Below, in pieces: positions 1-6,599 of a stretch of DNA of 14,096 nucleotides. How positions within the stretch are numbered: the first letter of the stretch is position 1; every line of letters starts with the position of its first letter. Source of the DNA: Candidatus Kaiserbacteria bacterium (GTDB lineage Bacteria; Patescibacteriota; Minisyncoccia; Phycocordibacterales; JABAAK01); NCBI GenBank assembly GCA_014238395.1, contig JABABE010000084.1:1-14096 (forward strand), given 5' to 3'. The translations under genes were made by a program, and so were the position numbers. The notes under the pieces were generated by a model that saw only the letters and a program-made list of their open reading frames with translations, did not search any database and was not told the origin of the DNA.

Positions 1-1206
1 CCTTGCAAACTCAATTACTGCAAGTTGTGCTCCATAACAAATTCCAAGATACGGTATATTGTTTTCCCTTGCATATTTGATAATTTTTAGTTTTCCTGAA
101 ATACCAGATGCACCAAATCCACCAGGTACGATAATAGCATCATATTTTTTAAGACTTGTTAACTTTGCTCCGCTTTTATCAAAATCTTTTGTGTTTATAT
201 AATCAATATCAAGCTTTACTCCTTCCCATACACCAGAAAACTTCAATGAGTTAATAACTGAGAGATACGCATCTGATAATGTATATGTATCAGAATCAAA
301 ATACTTGCCAGCTATAGCAATCGAAAGATTGTTTTTTGTTTTTTTTGATAATTTTATAAATTTCTCCCAATCATTTTTTTTGGAAATCTCTTTTACTTTT
401 AATCCTATTTTTTTTATCACTGCGACATCTAATTTTTGCTTTTCTTTAAAGTACATACAAGCTTTAAAGACACTGTCCATATCCGGTGCAGAAAAAATAG
501 ATTCTCTGTCTAGTCCAAAGTTATCTACCAGTTTATCTATCCTCTTGTCATCTAGTTCCTTTTCAGCTCTAGCTAAAATAAAGTCAGGAGTTAGTCCAAA
601 CGACAAAAGTTGTCGCACTGCATTTTGTGCAGGTTTTGTTTTCATTTCACCTAGATGCCCTGGTATAGGAAATGGTAAAACAGCACACACAAAAACATCA
701 AATTTTGTTTTATTTTTCATTCCTCGTATTGCCTCATAAAACAGTATATTTTGAAAATCCCCTATTGTTCCGCCGATTTCTATAAACTGTACATCAATAC
801 TGGAGTCATCTATTGATTTCATAAAAAAGCTTTGAATTTCATTTACTACATGAGGTATCGCCTCTACACATTTCCCGTCATATTTTAATGATCTTTCTTT
901 GTTAAAAACTGATTGATATATGTATCCACTAGTCACATAATCATTTCTATTAAAACTTTGATCCAAAAATCTTTCATAATTCCCCATATCTTGATCACAC
1001 TCAAGTCCGTCATCCAAAACAAAAACCTCTCCGTGTTCTATTGGGTGCATGGTTCCGGCATCTATGTTTAAATACGGATCCACTTTCATTAAGCCGACTT
1101 TGTAGCCACGATTCTTGATAAGAGAAGCCATAACGCTCATTGACACTCCTTTACCAATACCAGACATAACACCACCAACAACAAAAATTATTTTTTTGTT
1201 TTTCAT
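1..1206 (-). CDS. pyrG: CTP synthase, N-terminal 402 residues (C-terminus outside window)
   Basis: Converts UTP to CTP using ATP and ammonia from glutamine, in the cytoplasm, as the last step of de novo pyrimidine synthesis. The synthetase domain (about 1-275) shows the P-loop GGVMSGIGKG at 11-20, KVDPY with D43, HGEVFV near 58-63, IEIGGTIGD with E143 and the UTP-site loop KTKPAQ at 189-194. The glutaminase domain starts near 293, with VPGGFGASGI around 360 and the nucleophile elbow GICYGAQ placing the catalytic Cys at 390. The elbow differs from the usual GICLGMQ, so this is a divergent member, but all key residues seen are intact. About 130 residues (oxyanion partners, catalytic His-Glu) lie beyond the window edge, judged from the usual length near 540. 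The start is the ATG at 1206, 21 nt after ftsX, just before the hydrophobic strand that leads to the P-loop. No Shine-Dalgarno site is visible. Probably co-transcribed with ftsEX. Confidence 0.95.
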   Translation of the reverse strand, partial: MKNKKIIFVVGGVMSGIGKGVSMSVMASLIKNRGYKVGLMKVDPYLNIDAGTMHPIEHGEVFVLDDGLECDQDMGNYERFLDQSFNRNDYVTSGYIYQSVFNKERSLKYDGKCVEAIPHVVNEIQSFFMKSIDDSSIDVQFIEIGGTIGDFQNILFYEAIRGMKNKTKFDVFVCAVLPFPIPGHLGEMKTKPAQNAVRQLLSFGLTPDFILARAEKELDDKRIDKLVDNFGLDRESIFSAPDMDSVFKACMYFKEKQKLDVAVIKKIGLKVKEISKKNDWEKFIKLSKKTKNNLSIAIAGKYFDSDTYTLSDAYLSVINSLKFSGVWEGVKLDIDYINTKDFDKSGAKLTSLKKYDAIIVPGGFGASGISGKLKIIKYARENNIPYLGICYGAQLAVIEFAR

Positions 1207-1227
1207 ACTATCTTAGTTAAAAACATA

Positions 1228-2166
1228 TTAGTTTTTTAAATATTTTGCTGTAGAAAACCAAGCAGACGCAACACTCAAGATTATTCCGATTAAAAGAAGT
1301 AATGTAAACAAAACCGCAGAAAGTAATATGTAATTACTGAACAGATTTTGTATATTAAACAGTGTATTAATAAATGGTGATATATATAGAATTATTGGGA
1401 ACAAAACCAACATTGCGAGCACGGACGACAAGATAGATATAATGGATACATTAACCAAAAATGGAGTTCTTATATATGAATCTGATGCTCCTATAAGTCG
1501 CATAACCTCGATTTCCTCGCGACTTAAATATATAATCAAACGTACAGTATTGAAAATAATCAAAAAAGATAAAAATGAAAACAAGAATACAATAGTTAGT
1601 GCAAAAGTTTTTATCGTTTTAACTATACTGACAAGTCTGTCTATAATTTCTTTATTTTTATATAGATCTATATCATCCACTATCAGTGTCGGGTGATCCG
1701 ACCTTCTATCAAAATCTTCGATATATCTTGCAACATAATCCAGTCTATCAACATCCCATACAAATATAGAAAATCTTGCGCGTAGAGGGTTAGTATCTAA
1801 TATATTCAAAGATTCTAGTAGTTCCTGGTCATTTCTATGTCTTTCTTTATATTCTTCGAATGCTTGGTCTTGGGATACATAAACAACTTCTCTAACTTGT
1901 GGCAAGTCTTCAACCCTATCTTTTAACTCTAAAATAAGAGACTCCTCCGTACCGATTTTGAAATACACCGCTGTATCTATCTTATCTATTATATCCTCAA
2001 CTGCATTTTTTGATATAAACCCTGTTATCGTGGATATCCCAATGACAAAAAGGGTAACCGAAACTACAAAAAACATTGAAAAAGAGACAAACGGATTTCT
2101 AACTATGAGCAAGATTCCATACTTAATCATCCTCCCTAAATCTGAATTATTTTTTTCTATGCTCAT
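1228..2166 (-). CDS. ftsX: Cell division protein FtsX
   Basis: Inner-membrane partner of FtsE. The FtsEX complex transmits ATP hydrolysis across the membrane to activate septal peptidoglycan hydrolases during division. The 312-residue protein has the FtsX topology: a cytoplasmic N-terminus, TM1 at about 27-51, a large extracytoplasmic domain at 52-185, then TM2 (187-214), TM3 (238-262) and TM4 (279-303). The cytoplasmic loop after TM2 carries the family motif SREEIEVMRLIGAS (215-228) followed by IRTPFL, as in other FtsX proteins. The length is typical. The ATG at 2166 lies 4 nt after the ftsE stop, so the two are almost certainly translated from one message. In many bacteria a murein hydrolase regulator follows ftsX; here the next gene is pyrG, so the hydrolase partner must be encoded elsewhere. 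Identification is secure through topology, motif and pairing with ftsE. Confidence 0.93.
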   Translation of the reverse strand: MSIEKNNSDLGRMIKYGILLIVRNPFVSFSMFFVVSVTLFVIGISTITGFISKNAVEDIIDKIDTAVYFKIGTEESLILELKDRVEDLPQVREVVYVSQDQAFEEYKERHRNDQELLESLNILDTNPLRARFSIFVWDVDRLDYVARYIEDFDRRSDHPTLIVDDIDLYKNKEIIDRLVSIVKTIKTFALTIVFLFSFLSFLIIFNTVRLIIYLSREEIEVMRLIGASDSYIRTPFLVNVSIISILSSVLAMLVLFPIILYISPFINTLFNIQNLFSNYILLSAVLFTLLLLIGIILSVASAWFSTAKYLKN

Positions 2167-2170
2167 ATTT

Positions 2171-2830
2171 TTATTTGTCTGATATTACTTTTCCATCTGA
2201 TAATTTAATTGTTCTTGTGTTTATGGAATCTAATATATTTTTATTATGAGTTGCTAATATAACAGTTGTTCCTAATTTATTAATCTGTCTTATCAAATTT
2301 AGAATTTCAGCTGCATTTTCATCATCCAGATTTCCTGTTGGTTCATCCGCTAACAAAAGTTTTGGTTCGTTTATGATAGCTCGTGCCATAGATATCCTCT
2401 GTTTTTCTCCACCAGACAATTCGTTTGGAAAATTCCAAATTTTACTCTTCAAACCAACTAATTCTAAAACATAAGGTACATCGTGTTTGATTTGTTTATC
2501 TGAAAAACCAATTGCCTCCATTGCAAAAGCAATGTTTTCATATATAGTTCGCGATGGAAGCAATCTAAAATCTTGAAAAATAACACCAATTTTTCTTCTA
2601 TGTTCTATTAGTTCATCATCATCCATTTCTGATATATCTTGATCAAAAAAAGAAACAGACCCAGATGTTGGGTATTCCTCACCTAAAATTAATTTAAAAA
2701 TTGTGCTTTTACCAGCACCAGAGTGTCCTATTAGAGTTACAAATTCTTTTTCTAATACTTCAAAAGACACGTCTTTTAAAGCTGACTGAGAGGTAGGATA
2801 TCTTCGTACAACTCTATCAAATAAAATCAT
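2171..2830 (-). CDS. ftsE: Cell division ATP-binding protein FtsE
   Basis: Cytoplasmic ABC ATPase that pairs with FtsX at the division site. All nucleotide-binding motifs are visible in its 219 residues: Walker A GHSGAGKST (35-43), Q-loop Gln86 in the FtsE-like VIFQDFRLLPSRT, the signature LSGGEKQR (138-145), Walker B LLLADE with catalytic Glu163, PTGNLD (164-169) and the switch His195 in ATHN. The length matches FtsE, and the FQDFRLL variant separates it from generic LolD-type exporters. The ATG at 2830 is the natural start because homologues begin with a short MIxFxxV strand. A small intergenic space of 28 nt after prfB contains a candidate extended -10 element ending 9 nt upstream of the ATG. 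The mRNA leader would therefore be only a few nucleotides. No Shine-Dalgarno site is visible. Confidence 0.96.
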   Translation of the reverse strand: MILFDRVVRRYPTSQSALKDVSFEVLEKEFVTLIGHSGAGKSTIFKLILGEEYPTSGSVSFFDQDISEMDDDELIEHRRKIGVIFQDFRLLPSRTIYENIAFAMEAIGFSDKQIKHDVPYVLELVGLKSKIWNFPNELSGGEKQRISMARAIINEPKLLLADEPTGNLDDENAAEILNLIRQINKLGTTVILATHNKNILDSINTRTIKLSDGKVISDK

Positions 2831-2839
2831 TATAAATAT

Positions 2840-2848
2840 ATTGTATCA
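2840..2848 (-). promoter_or_regulatory. Candidate extended -10 promoter for ftsE-ftsX-pyrG
   Basis: Read on the minus strand, the gap between prfB and ftsE contains TGATACAAT: a TGn extension plus a five-of-six match to TATAAT. No convincing -35 hexamer is seen upstream, where the site runs into the prfB 3' end. A transcript starting about 7 nt downstream would have a leader of about 3 nt before the ftsE ATG. The pattern resembles the promoters ahead of the tRNAs and the pilin genes. This is inference from sequence only. Confidence 0.45.
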
Positions 2849-2858
2849 CTAAAATTTA

Positions 2859-3701
2859 TTAAGAAAAGAAACACTCTATCTCTCCAGAAAAAACAGCATC
2901 TGGATTTTTGTTTTCTACACCAGTTCTGTGATCTTTGACCAGTTTATATGGATGAATAACATACGATCTTATCTGATTTCCCCACACTATATCCTGCTTC
3001 ACACCCCTTAAATCTGAAATTTTGCTGGTCATTTTTTCCTTTAGTAGTTTATTTATTTTACATTCTAGTATTTCCACTGCTTTTTCTTTGTTTTTTAGTT
3101 GGGTTCTGTCATTTTCCACACGAACAGACAACCCGGTCGGTATATGTATAGCCCGAACTGCAGTCTCTACTTTATTTACATTTTGACCGCCAGCACCACC
3201 AGATCTTGAAAATTCAAACCTAAAGTCTTCCTCTGGAATGTTCAATGTTTTAAATTTAGTCAAAAGCGGTATTACATCTACAAAAGCAAACGATGTGTGT
3301 CTTTGGTTTTTGGAATTAAACGGAGAGATCCTTACTAACCTATGCACACCTGTTTCTGACTTAATTTTGTTATAAAGTCCCCTTTTTTTAACTTCAAACG
3401 AAATATTTTTATATCCTCCGTGCTCATTTTGATTTTTGCTTAGTATGCAAACTTCAGCATTATTTTTTTCTGCAAATTTAAAATACATTGTGAAAAGCAT
3501 CCGAGCAAAATCTTCTGCATCATCTCCACCTACTCCAGCAATAATTGTAAAAACAGCACAACTATCTTTGTATTCATCAGAAGAACCACTTTTTAATTCT
3601 CTGTATTCTTTTAAGATTTTATCTGCACTGCCTTTGTCATTCCAAAAAGTAGGAGAATTCATCTCATTTTCTATTTCTTTTAATCTGTCTAAATCTTTCA
3701 T
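2859..3701 (-). CDS. prfB: Peptide chain release factor 2 with shortened domain 1
   Basis: Recognises UGA and UAA in the ribosomal A site and triggers peptide release. RF2 identity is shown by the stop-recognition tripeptide SPF (126-128 from the chosen start), followed by a run ending in QRHTSF. The catalytic GGQ is at 171-173 in SGGAGGQNVNKVETAVR, and the C-terminal IRSYV and DHRTGVE motifs are also present. The open frame extends upstream to 3743, but those codons lie inside a tRNA gene, so I start at the ATG at 3701, giving 280 residues (MKDLDRLKEIE). RF2 is usually about 330-370 residues. Here the helical domain 1 is cut to about 50 residues, with only the equivalent of the PDVWN segment (SPTFWND) kept before the SCAVFTI strand of the core. 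No programmed frameshift is present. It lies 18 nt after the tRNA and is probably on the same transcript. No Shine-Dalgarno site is visible. Confidence 0.93.
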   Translation of the reverse strand: MKDLDRLKEIENEMNSPTFWNDKGSADKILKEYRELKSGSSDEYKDSCAVFTIIAGVGGDDAEDFARMLFTMYFKFAEKNNAEVCILSKNQNEHGGYKNISFEVKKRGLYNKIKSETGVHRLVRISPFNSKNQRHTSFAFVDVIPLLTKFKTLNIPEEDFRFEFSRSGGAGGQNVNKVETAVRAIHIPTGLSVRVENDRTQLKNKEKAVEILECKINKLLKEKMTSKISDLRGVKQDIVWGNQIRSYVIHPYKLVKDHRTGVENKNPDAVFSGEIECFFS

Positions 3702-3719
3702 AATATTTTTATCATTTTG

Positions 3720-3793
3720 TGCCGATGGGTGGAATTGAACCACCGACCTCGGGCTTATGAGTCCCGCGCTCTAACCAACTGAGCTACATCGGC
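3720..3793 (-). tRNA. tRNA with CAT anticodon, probably elongator Met (Ile2 not excluded)
   Basis: The 74-nt cloverleaf has a perfect 7-bp acceptor (GCCGATG/CATCGGC), D arm GCTC/GAGC with the AGTTGGTTA loop, anticodon loop CTCATAA, T arm GGTGG/CCACC with TTCAATT, and discriminator A. CCA is not encoded. The anticodon stem CGGGA/GCCCG pairs at four positions, but the loop-closing pair 31-39 is A with G. The stem lacks the GGG/CCC block of an initiator, so this is the elongator tRNA-Met or the lysidine-modified tRNA-Ile(CAU). The acceptor A5-U68 pair resembles E. coli elongator Met more than Ile2. It lies 47 nt after tRNA-fMet and 18 nt before prfB. Confidence 0.9.
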
Positions 3794-3805
3794 ATACTGT
3801 ATTTC

Positions 3806-3814
3806 ATTATAACA
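3806..3814 (-). promoter_or_regulatory. Candidate extended -10 promoter for tRNA-Met(CAT)-prfB
   Basis: On the minus strand this reads TGTTATAAT, a perfect TATAAT with a TGn extension. It ends 12 nt before the tRNA 5' end, a spacing identical to that of the tRNA-Thr promoter. There is no clear -35. The 11-nt string around it (attataacaac on the plus strand) recurs exactly at the pilin operon promoter. Confidence 0.6.
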
Positions 3815-3840
3815 ACAAACAATACTGTTTTTCTATATTG

Positions 3841-3914
<74 letters not shown>

Positions 3915-3923
3915 ATATAAATG

Positions 3924-3951
3924 AGATTAACACACAACCACTATTTTTCAA
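3924..3951 (-). promoter_or_regulatory. Candidate promoter for tRNA-fMet
   Basis: Minus-strand reading gives TTGAAA (five of six to TTGACA) at 3951-3946, a 16-nt spacer and TAATCT at 3929-3924, preceded by TGT. It lies between the stop of the HEPN-like gene and the tRNA 5' end, leaving 9 nt after the -10. The -10 is weak, so the site depends on the -35 match. Confidence 0.4.
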
Positions 3952-3957
3952 AATCAC

Positions 3958-4881
3958 CTATTTTTTTCCAGTTTTGTTTAATAAATTTTTTAGTTGGTGA
4001 AAAACATTTTTATACGCAAAAACAGCCCTGTATAATTGTTCTCTTGGTATTGTTTCACCGTGTGAGTGTGCCAAAATGTTTCGTATAGCATGCGCAGAAC
4101 GAGCATCACGGATTGTTTTTATATCAAACATTTTCTCAGTCATATTTTTTAATTTCTCCCCTATCATGTCGCCTTTAATTCCTATCTCTAATAAAATTTT
4201 ATCTAAAAGAGCGTCTGTTTCCAAAATCAAGTGTTTGAGTTCCATAGTAGATTTCAAATCTATAGAATCTGTAATAGTTATATATTCATCCATTTGGTCT
4301 TGCATTTTTTCAACTCTAAGTGCTGTTTGATTCTTTATACTATCTTGTATTCTGTTTTTATAATACCTATCATATTTTATCTTTTTTATTGTAGAGCAAA
4401 ACAATAATACAACCATAAGTAAAACAAAAATTGGTATTGATACGAAGACAAAACTATAAAAAATCACGCCTAATACACTAGAGTATATATAAATATTGTT
4501 GTCAGAAATATACCCCAATGTATAATCATAAAAATAAACTAGATTTTTTTTATCATTTTTGTATATCCTCACACCGCAAGAATTTTTTCTGATTTTCTTA
4601 GAAAATTCTGAGTCTTTGTATGTAATAAGATTAACTTCTTCGAGAGTTGTTACAAAAGCAATTCCTCTGCCAGTATAATTTTTGATGTTTTCTTTTTCTG
4701 ATATCTGAGAAGATGGCATGCAAATAGTTACAGAAATTTGAAATAGAACAATCAACAAAACTACGCAGGAAACTAGGACAATTACAACACTTTTGTTCTC
4801 AAAATCTATAAAATTAAAATCGATTTTATTTTCTTCAGGTTTTTTATCAAATTTTTTATCAGGTTTTTTGTCGTCAGCCAT
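3958..4881 (-). CDS. Two-helix membrane protein with C-terminal HEPN-like domain
   Basis: I do not recognise a named family for the whole 307-residue protein. The N-terminus is a charged Lys/Asp/Pro repeat (DKKPDKKFDKKP, about 4-15). TM1 (32-54) and TM2 (135-163) flank an 80-residue extracytoplasmic segment. The remainder (165-307) is an alpha-helical cytoplasmic region containing ETDALLDKILLEIG (221-234) and then AHAIRNILAH (263-272). R267-N268-x3-H272 fits the R-x4-6-H signature of HEPN domains, which are often RNases or nucleotide-binding helical bundles, and upstream helices carry acidic residues as expected. From memory, similar 'ALLD...RN..AH' membrane proteins occur widely in Patescibacteria, so this is probably a conserved lineage gene rather than a mobile toxin. 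Its ATG overlaps the gatA stop by 8 nt (ATGGCTGA), implying coupled translation. The function is unknown; an RNase or a scaffold role are both possible. Confidence 0.8.
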   Translation of the reverse strand: MADDKKPDKKFDKKPEENKIDFNFIDFENKSVVIVLVSCVVLLIVLFQISVTICMPSSQISEKENIKNYTGRGIAFVTTLEEVNLITYKDSEFSKKIRKNSCGVRIYKNDKKNLVYFYDYTLGYISDNNIYIYSSVLGVIFYSFVFVSIPIFVLLMVVLLFCSTIKKIKYDRYYKNRIQDSIKNQTALRVEKMQDQMDEYITITDSIDLKSTMELKHLILETDALLDKILLEIGIKGDMIGEKLKNMTEKMFDIKTIRDARSAHAIRNILAHSHGETIPREQLYRAVFAYKNVFHQLKNLLNKTGKK

Positions 4882-6265
4882 ATTGTTCTATTTTTTTCCC
4901 GTAGTTAAACAAAATATCTTCATTGTTATGGTTTGTTATACATTGTACACCCAACGGCAAGTTTTGATTAAACCCCATTGGAACAGACATAGCTGGAACT
5001 CCTGATAAATTTGCAATGACAGTAAATTTATCCTCTTCATACATATCTACTGACTTTTGTTTTGATCCAACTTCAAATGCTACTGTTAGTGTTGTTGGTG
5101 TCATTATCACATCAACATCCTCAAAAACACTTGTTAACTCATTTGTTAATGCCTGTCTTGCTAACTGTGCTTTATTGTAATAAGCATCGTAGTACCCAGA
5201 TGATAAAACGTATGTCCCGATAGCTATCCTTTTTTTAACCTCATTACCAAACCCACAATTTCGAGTCTTTATATACTCATCCCAAAGATTATCACCTTCT
5301 TTTTTGTTCCCATAGCGCAAACCATCAAAGCGGGCAAGATTTGATGATGCCTCTGCTGGCTGAATAATATAGTAAATTGAACCTGCTTCACTCGATACCG
5401 GCAAATCCAACTCCACAATTTCATAATTATCATTTTTAAATTTTTCTATTAATCCATAAAAAACTTCTGTTGTTTCTTTTTTTGCTTTTTCTACAAAGGA
5501 TTTTGGTATTCCTATCCTTTTGTTTAATTTCGATTTCTTTGTTTTATAGTTTTGAGAAGTCATATCCATACCATCACTGTCATCTTCTTTAATAGCGTTA
5601 AAAAGCACTTCGACATCAGATACACTGTTACCAAACTGTCCTATCACATCAAGCGAAGACGAAAGCATCATTAATCCATTCCTTGATACGGATCCATAAG
5701 TTGGCTTAAGTCCAACAACACCGCAGAAACTTGCTGGCTGCCTCACAGATCCCCCGGTATCTGACCCTAGAGAAAGTGGTACGGCAAAGGAAGCAACTGC
5801 TGCAGCGGAACCGCCGGATGATCCTCCAGAAACCCTAGTTTTATCGTGTGGATTTGTTGTTACACCGTAACAAGAATTTTCTGTACTCCCTCCCATTGCA
5901 AATTCATCACAATTTGTAGTTCCAATGATAACAGCACCAAGATTAAGTAGTTTTTTAATCACAGTAGCAGAAAAAGGCGACGTGAAATCTTTTAAAATCA
6001 AAGATGAAGATGTTGTTTTATGATCTTTGTAGCAAATGTTGTCCTTTATCGCTATTGGTATACCTGTCAATGAAGTTTGGGTTTTTGTTTTAAACATTTC
6101 ATCTGCAATCTTTGCTTGATTTATCGCAGACTCTTCAAAAATATTTACAAAAGCATTATTCTCATCTTCTTTTATTCTTTTAATTGCTTCTTTTGCTATG
6201 TCGACGGCAGAAACACCAGAAGATAATCTATTTTTAATATTTTCGTATATAAATTTAGAATCCAT
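4874..6265 (-). CDS. gatA: Glutamyl/aspartyl-tRNA(Gln/Asn) amidotransferase subunit A
   Basis: Glutaminase subunit of GatCAB, which releases ammonia from glutamine so that GatB can convert misacylated Glu-tRNA(Gln) or Asp-tRNA(Asn) to the correct product. The amidase-signature triad is complete: Lys74 in IAIKDN, cis-Ser149 in SGGSSGGS and nucleophile Ser173 in GSDTGGSVRQPA. The spacings (75 and 99 residues from the Lys) equal those of S. aureus GatA (79, 154, 178). The GVVGLKPTYG motif follows at 182-191. At 463 residues it is slightly short at the C-terminus. The stop is TGA, evidence that UGA is not reassigned. The ATG at 6265 is 3 nt after gatC. gatB is not in the window. Presence of GatCA predicts that a discriminating Gln- or Asn-tRNA synthetase is missing, which cannot be checked here. 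Confidence 0.96.
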   Translation of the reverse strand: MDSKFIYENIKNRLSSGVSAVDIAKEAIKRIKEDENNAFVNIFEESAINQAKIADEMFKTKTQTSLTGIPIAIKDNICYKDHKTTSSSLILKDFTSPFSATVIKKLLNLGAVIIGTTNCDEFAMGGSTENSCYGVTTNPHDKTRVSGGSSGGSAAAVASFAVPLSLGSDTGGSVRQPASFCGVVGLKPTYGSVSRNGLMMLSSSLDVIGQFGNSVSDVEVLFNAIKEDDSDGMDMTSQNYKTKKSKLNKRIGIPKSFVEKAKKETTEVFYGLIEKFKNDNYEIVELDLPVSSEAGSIYYIIQPAEASSNLARFDGLRYGNKKEGDNLWDEYIKTRNCGFGNEVKKRIAIGTYVLSSGYYDAYYNKAQLARQALTNELTSVFEDVDVIMTPTTLTVAFEVGSKQKSVDMYEEDKFTVIANLSGVPAMSVPMGFNQNLPLGVQCITNHNNEDILFNYGKKIEQYG

Positions 6266-6268
6266 ATG

Positions 6269-6595
6269 TTATAAAATTTTTTTTACTTTTATATAATTTT
6301 TATCTTTTTTGTTTGCTCGCTGTAGTATATCTTTTGTATACATTGAAGTTTTTACAGTGACTTGGTCGTTTCTGTACACATTAACTTTTTTAGAATTATC
6401 ATGCTTATCTTGTGTTATTTTGATATTTTGTATTTTATCTAAATATTTTATTATGTGCTCACATTCTGTGATAAAGCTATTTAATTCTTCTGGTCTTTGA
6501 TTTTTACTATTATCACTTTGTACAAAAAAACATTTTGTGAGATTCATAGCTTCAATCACCCCATCTTCTTTTGTGTTTTTTTTTAGTTCACTCAT
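6269..6595 (-). CDS. gatC: Glutamyl/aspartyl-tRNA amidotransferase subunit C
   Basis: Small belt subunit that holds GatA and GatB together. The 108-residue protein is divergent. The N-terminal half keeps only the helical pattern (ELNSFITECEHIIKYLDKIQNI, about 37-58, like the family's LNxILxYVxxLxxxDT). The C-terminal tail is clear: NVYRNDQV corresponds to the usual LREDEV, then KDILQRANKKDKNYIKVKKIL matches EEALANAPEKEDGYFKVPKIL-type endings. Its position immediately upstream of gatA (3-nt gap) supports the call strongly. It starts 4 nt after the ligA stop at the only sensible ATG. The N-terminus carries about 15 extra residues compared with a typical GatC. Confidence 0.85.
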   Translation of the reverse strand: MSELKKNTKEDGVIEAMNLTKCFFVQSDNSKNQRPEELNSFITECEHIIKYLDKIQNIKITQDKHDNSKKVNVYRNDQVTVKTSMYTKDILQRANKKDKNYIKVKKIL

Positions 6596-6599
6596 ATAT

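Noticed and set aside
305..739. Plus-strand open frame of 144 codons
   Set aside because: It lies wholly inside pyrG on the opposite strand, whose frame shows clear CTP synthase motifs; the plus-strand translation has no recognisable features and is biased by the antisense of a coding frame.
3702..3743. N-terminal extension of prfB (MVQFHPSAQNDKNI)
   Set aside because: These codons overlap the 3' portion of a tRNA gene with perfect acceptor and T stems; the internal ATG at 3701 aligns better with RF2.
3794..3840. Direct repeat ATACTGT (3794-3800 and 3822-3828) and a weak CAATA/TATTG inverted repeat between the two tRNAs
   Set aside because: Seven- and five-base matches are expected by chance in AT-rich DNA, and there is no U-tract to make a terminator.
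4839..4875. Repeated Lys-Lys-Pro/Asp codons at the start of the HEPN-like gene as a DNA repeat
   Set aside because: It is a short, low-complexity coding tract for a charged cytoplasmic tail, not a separate repeat element.
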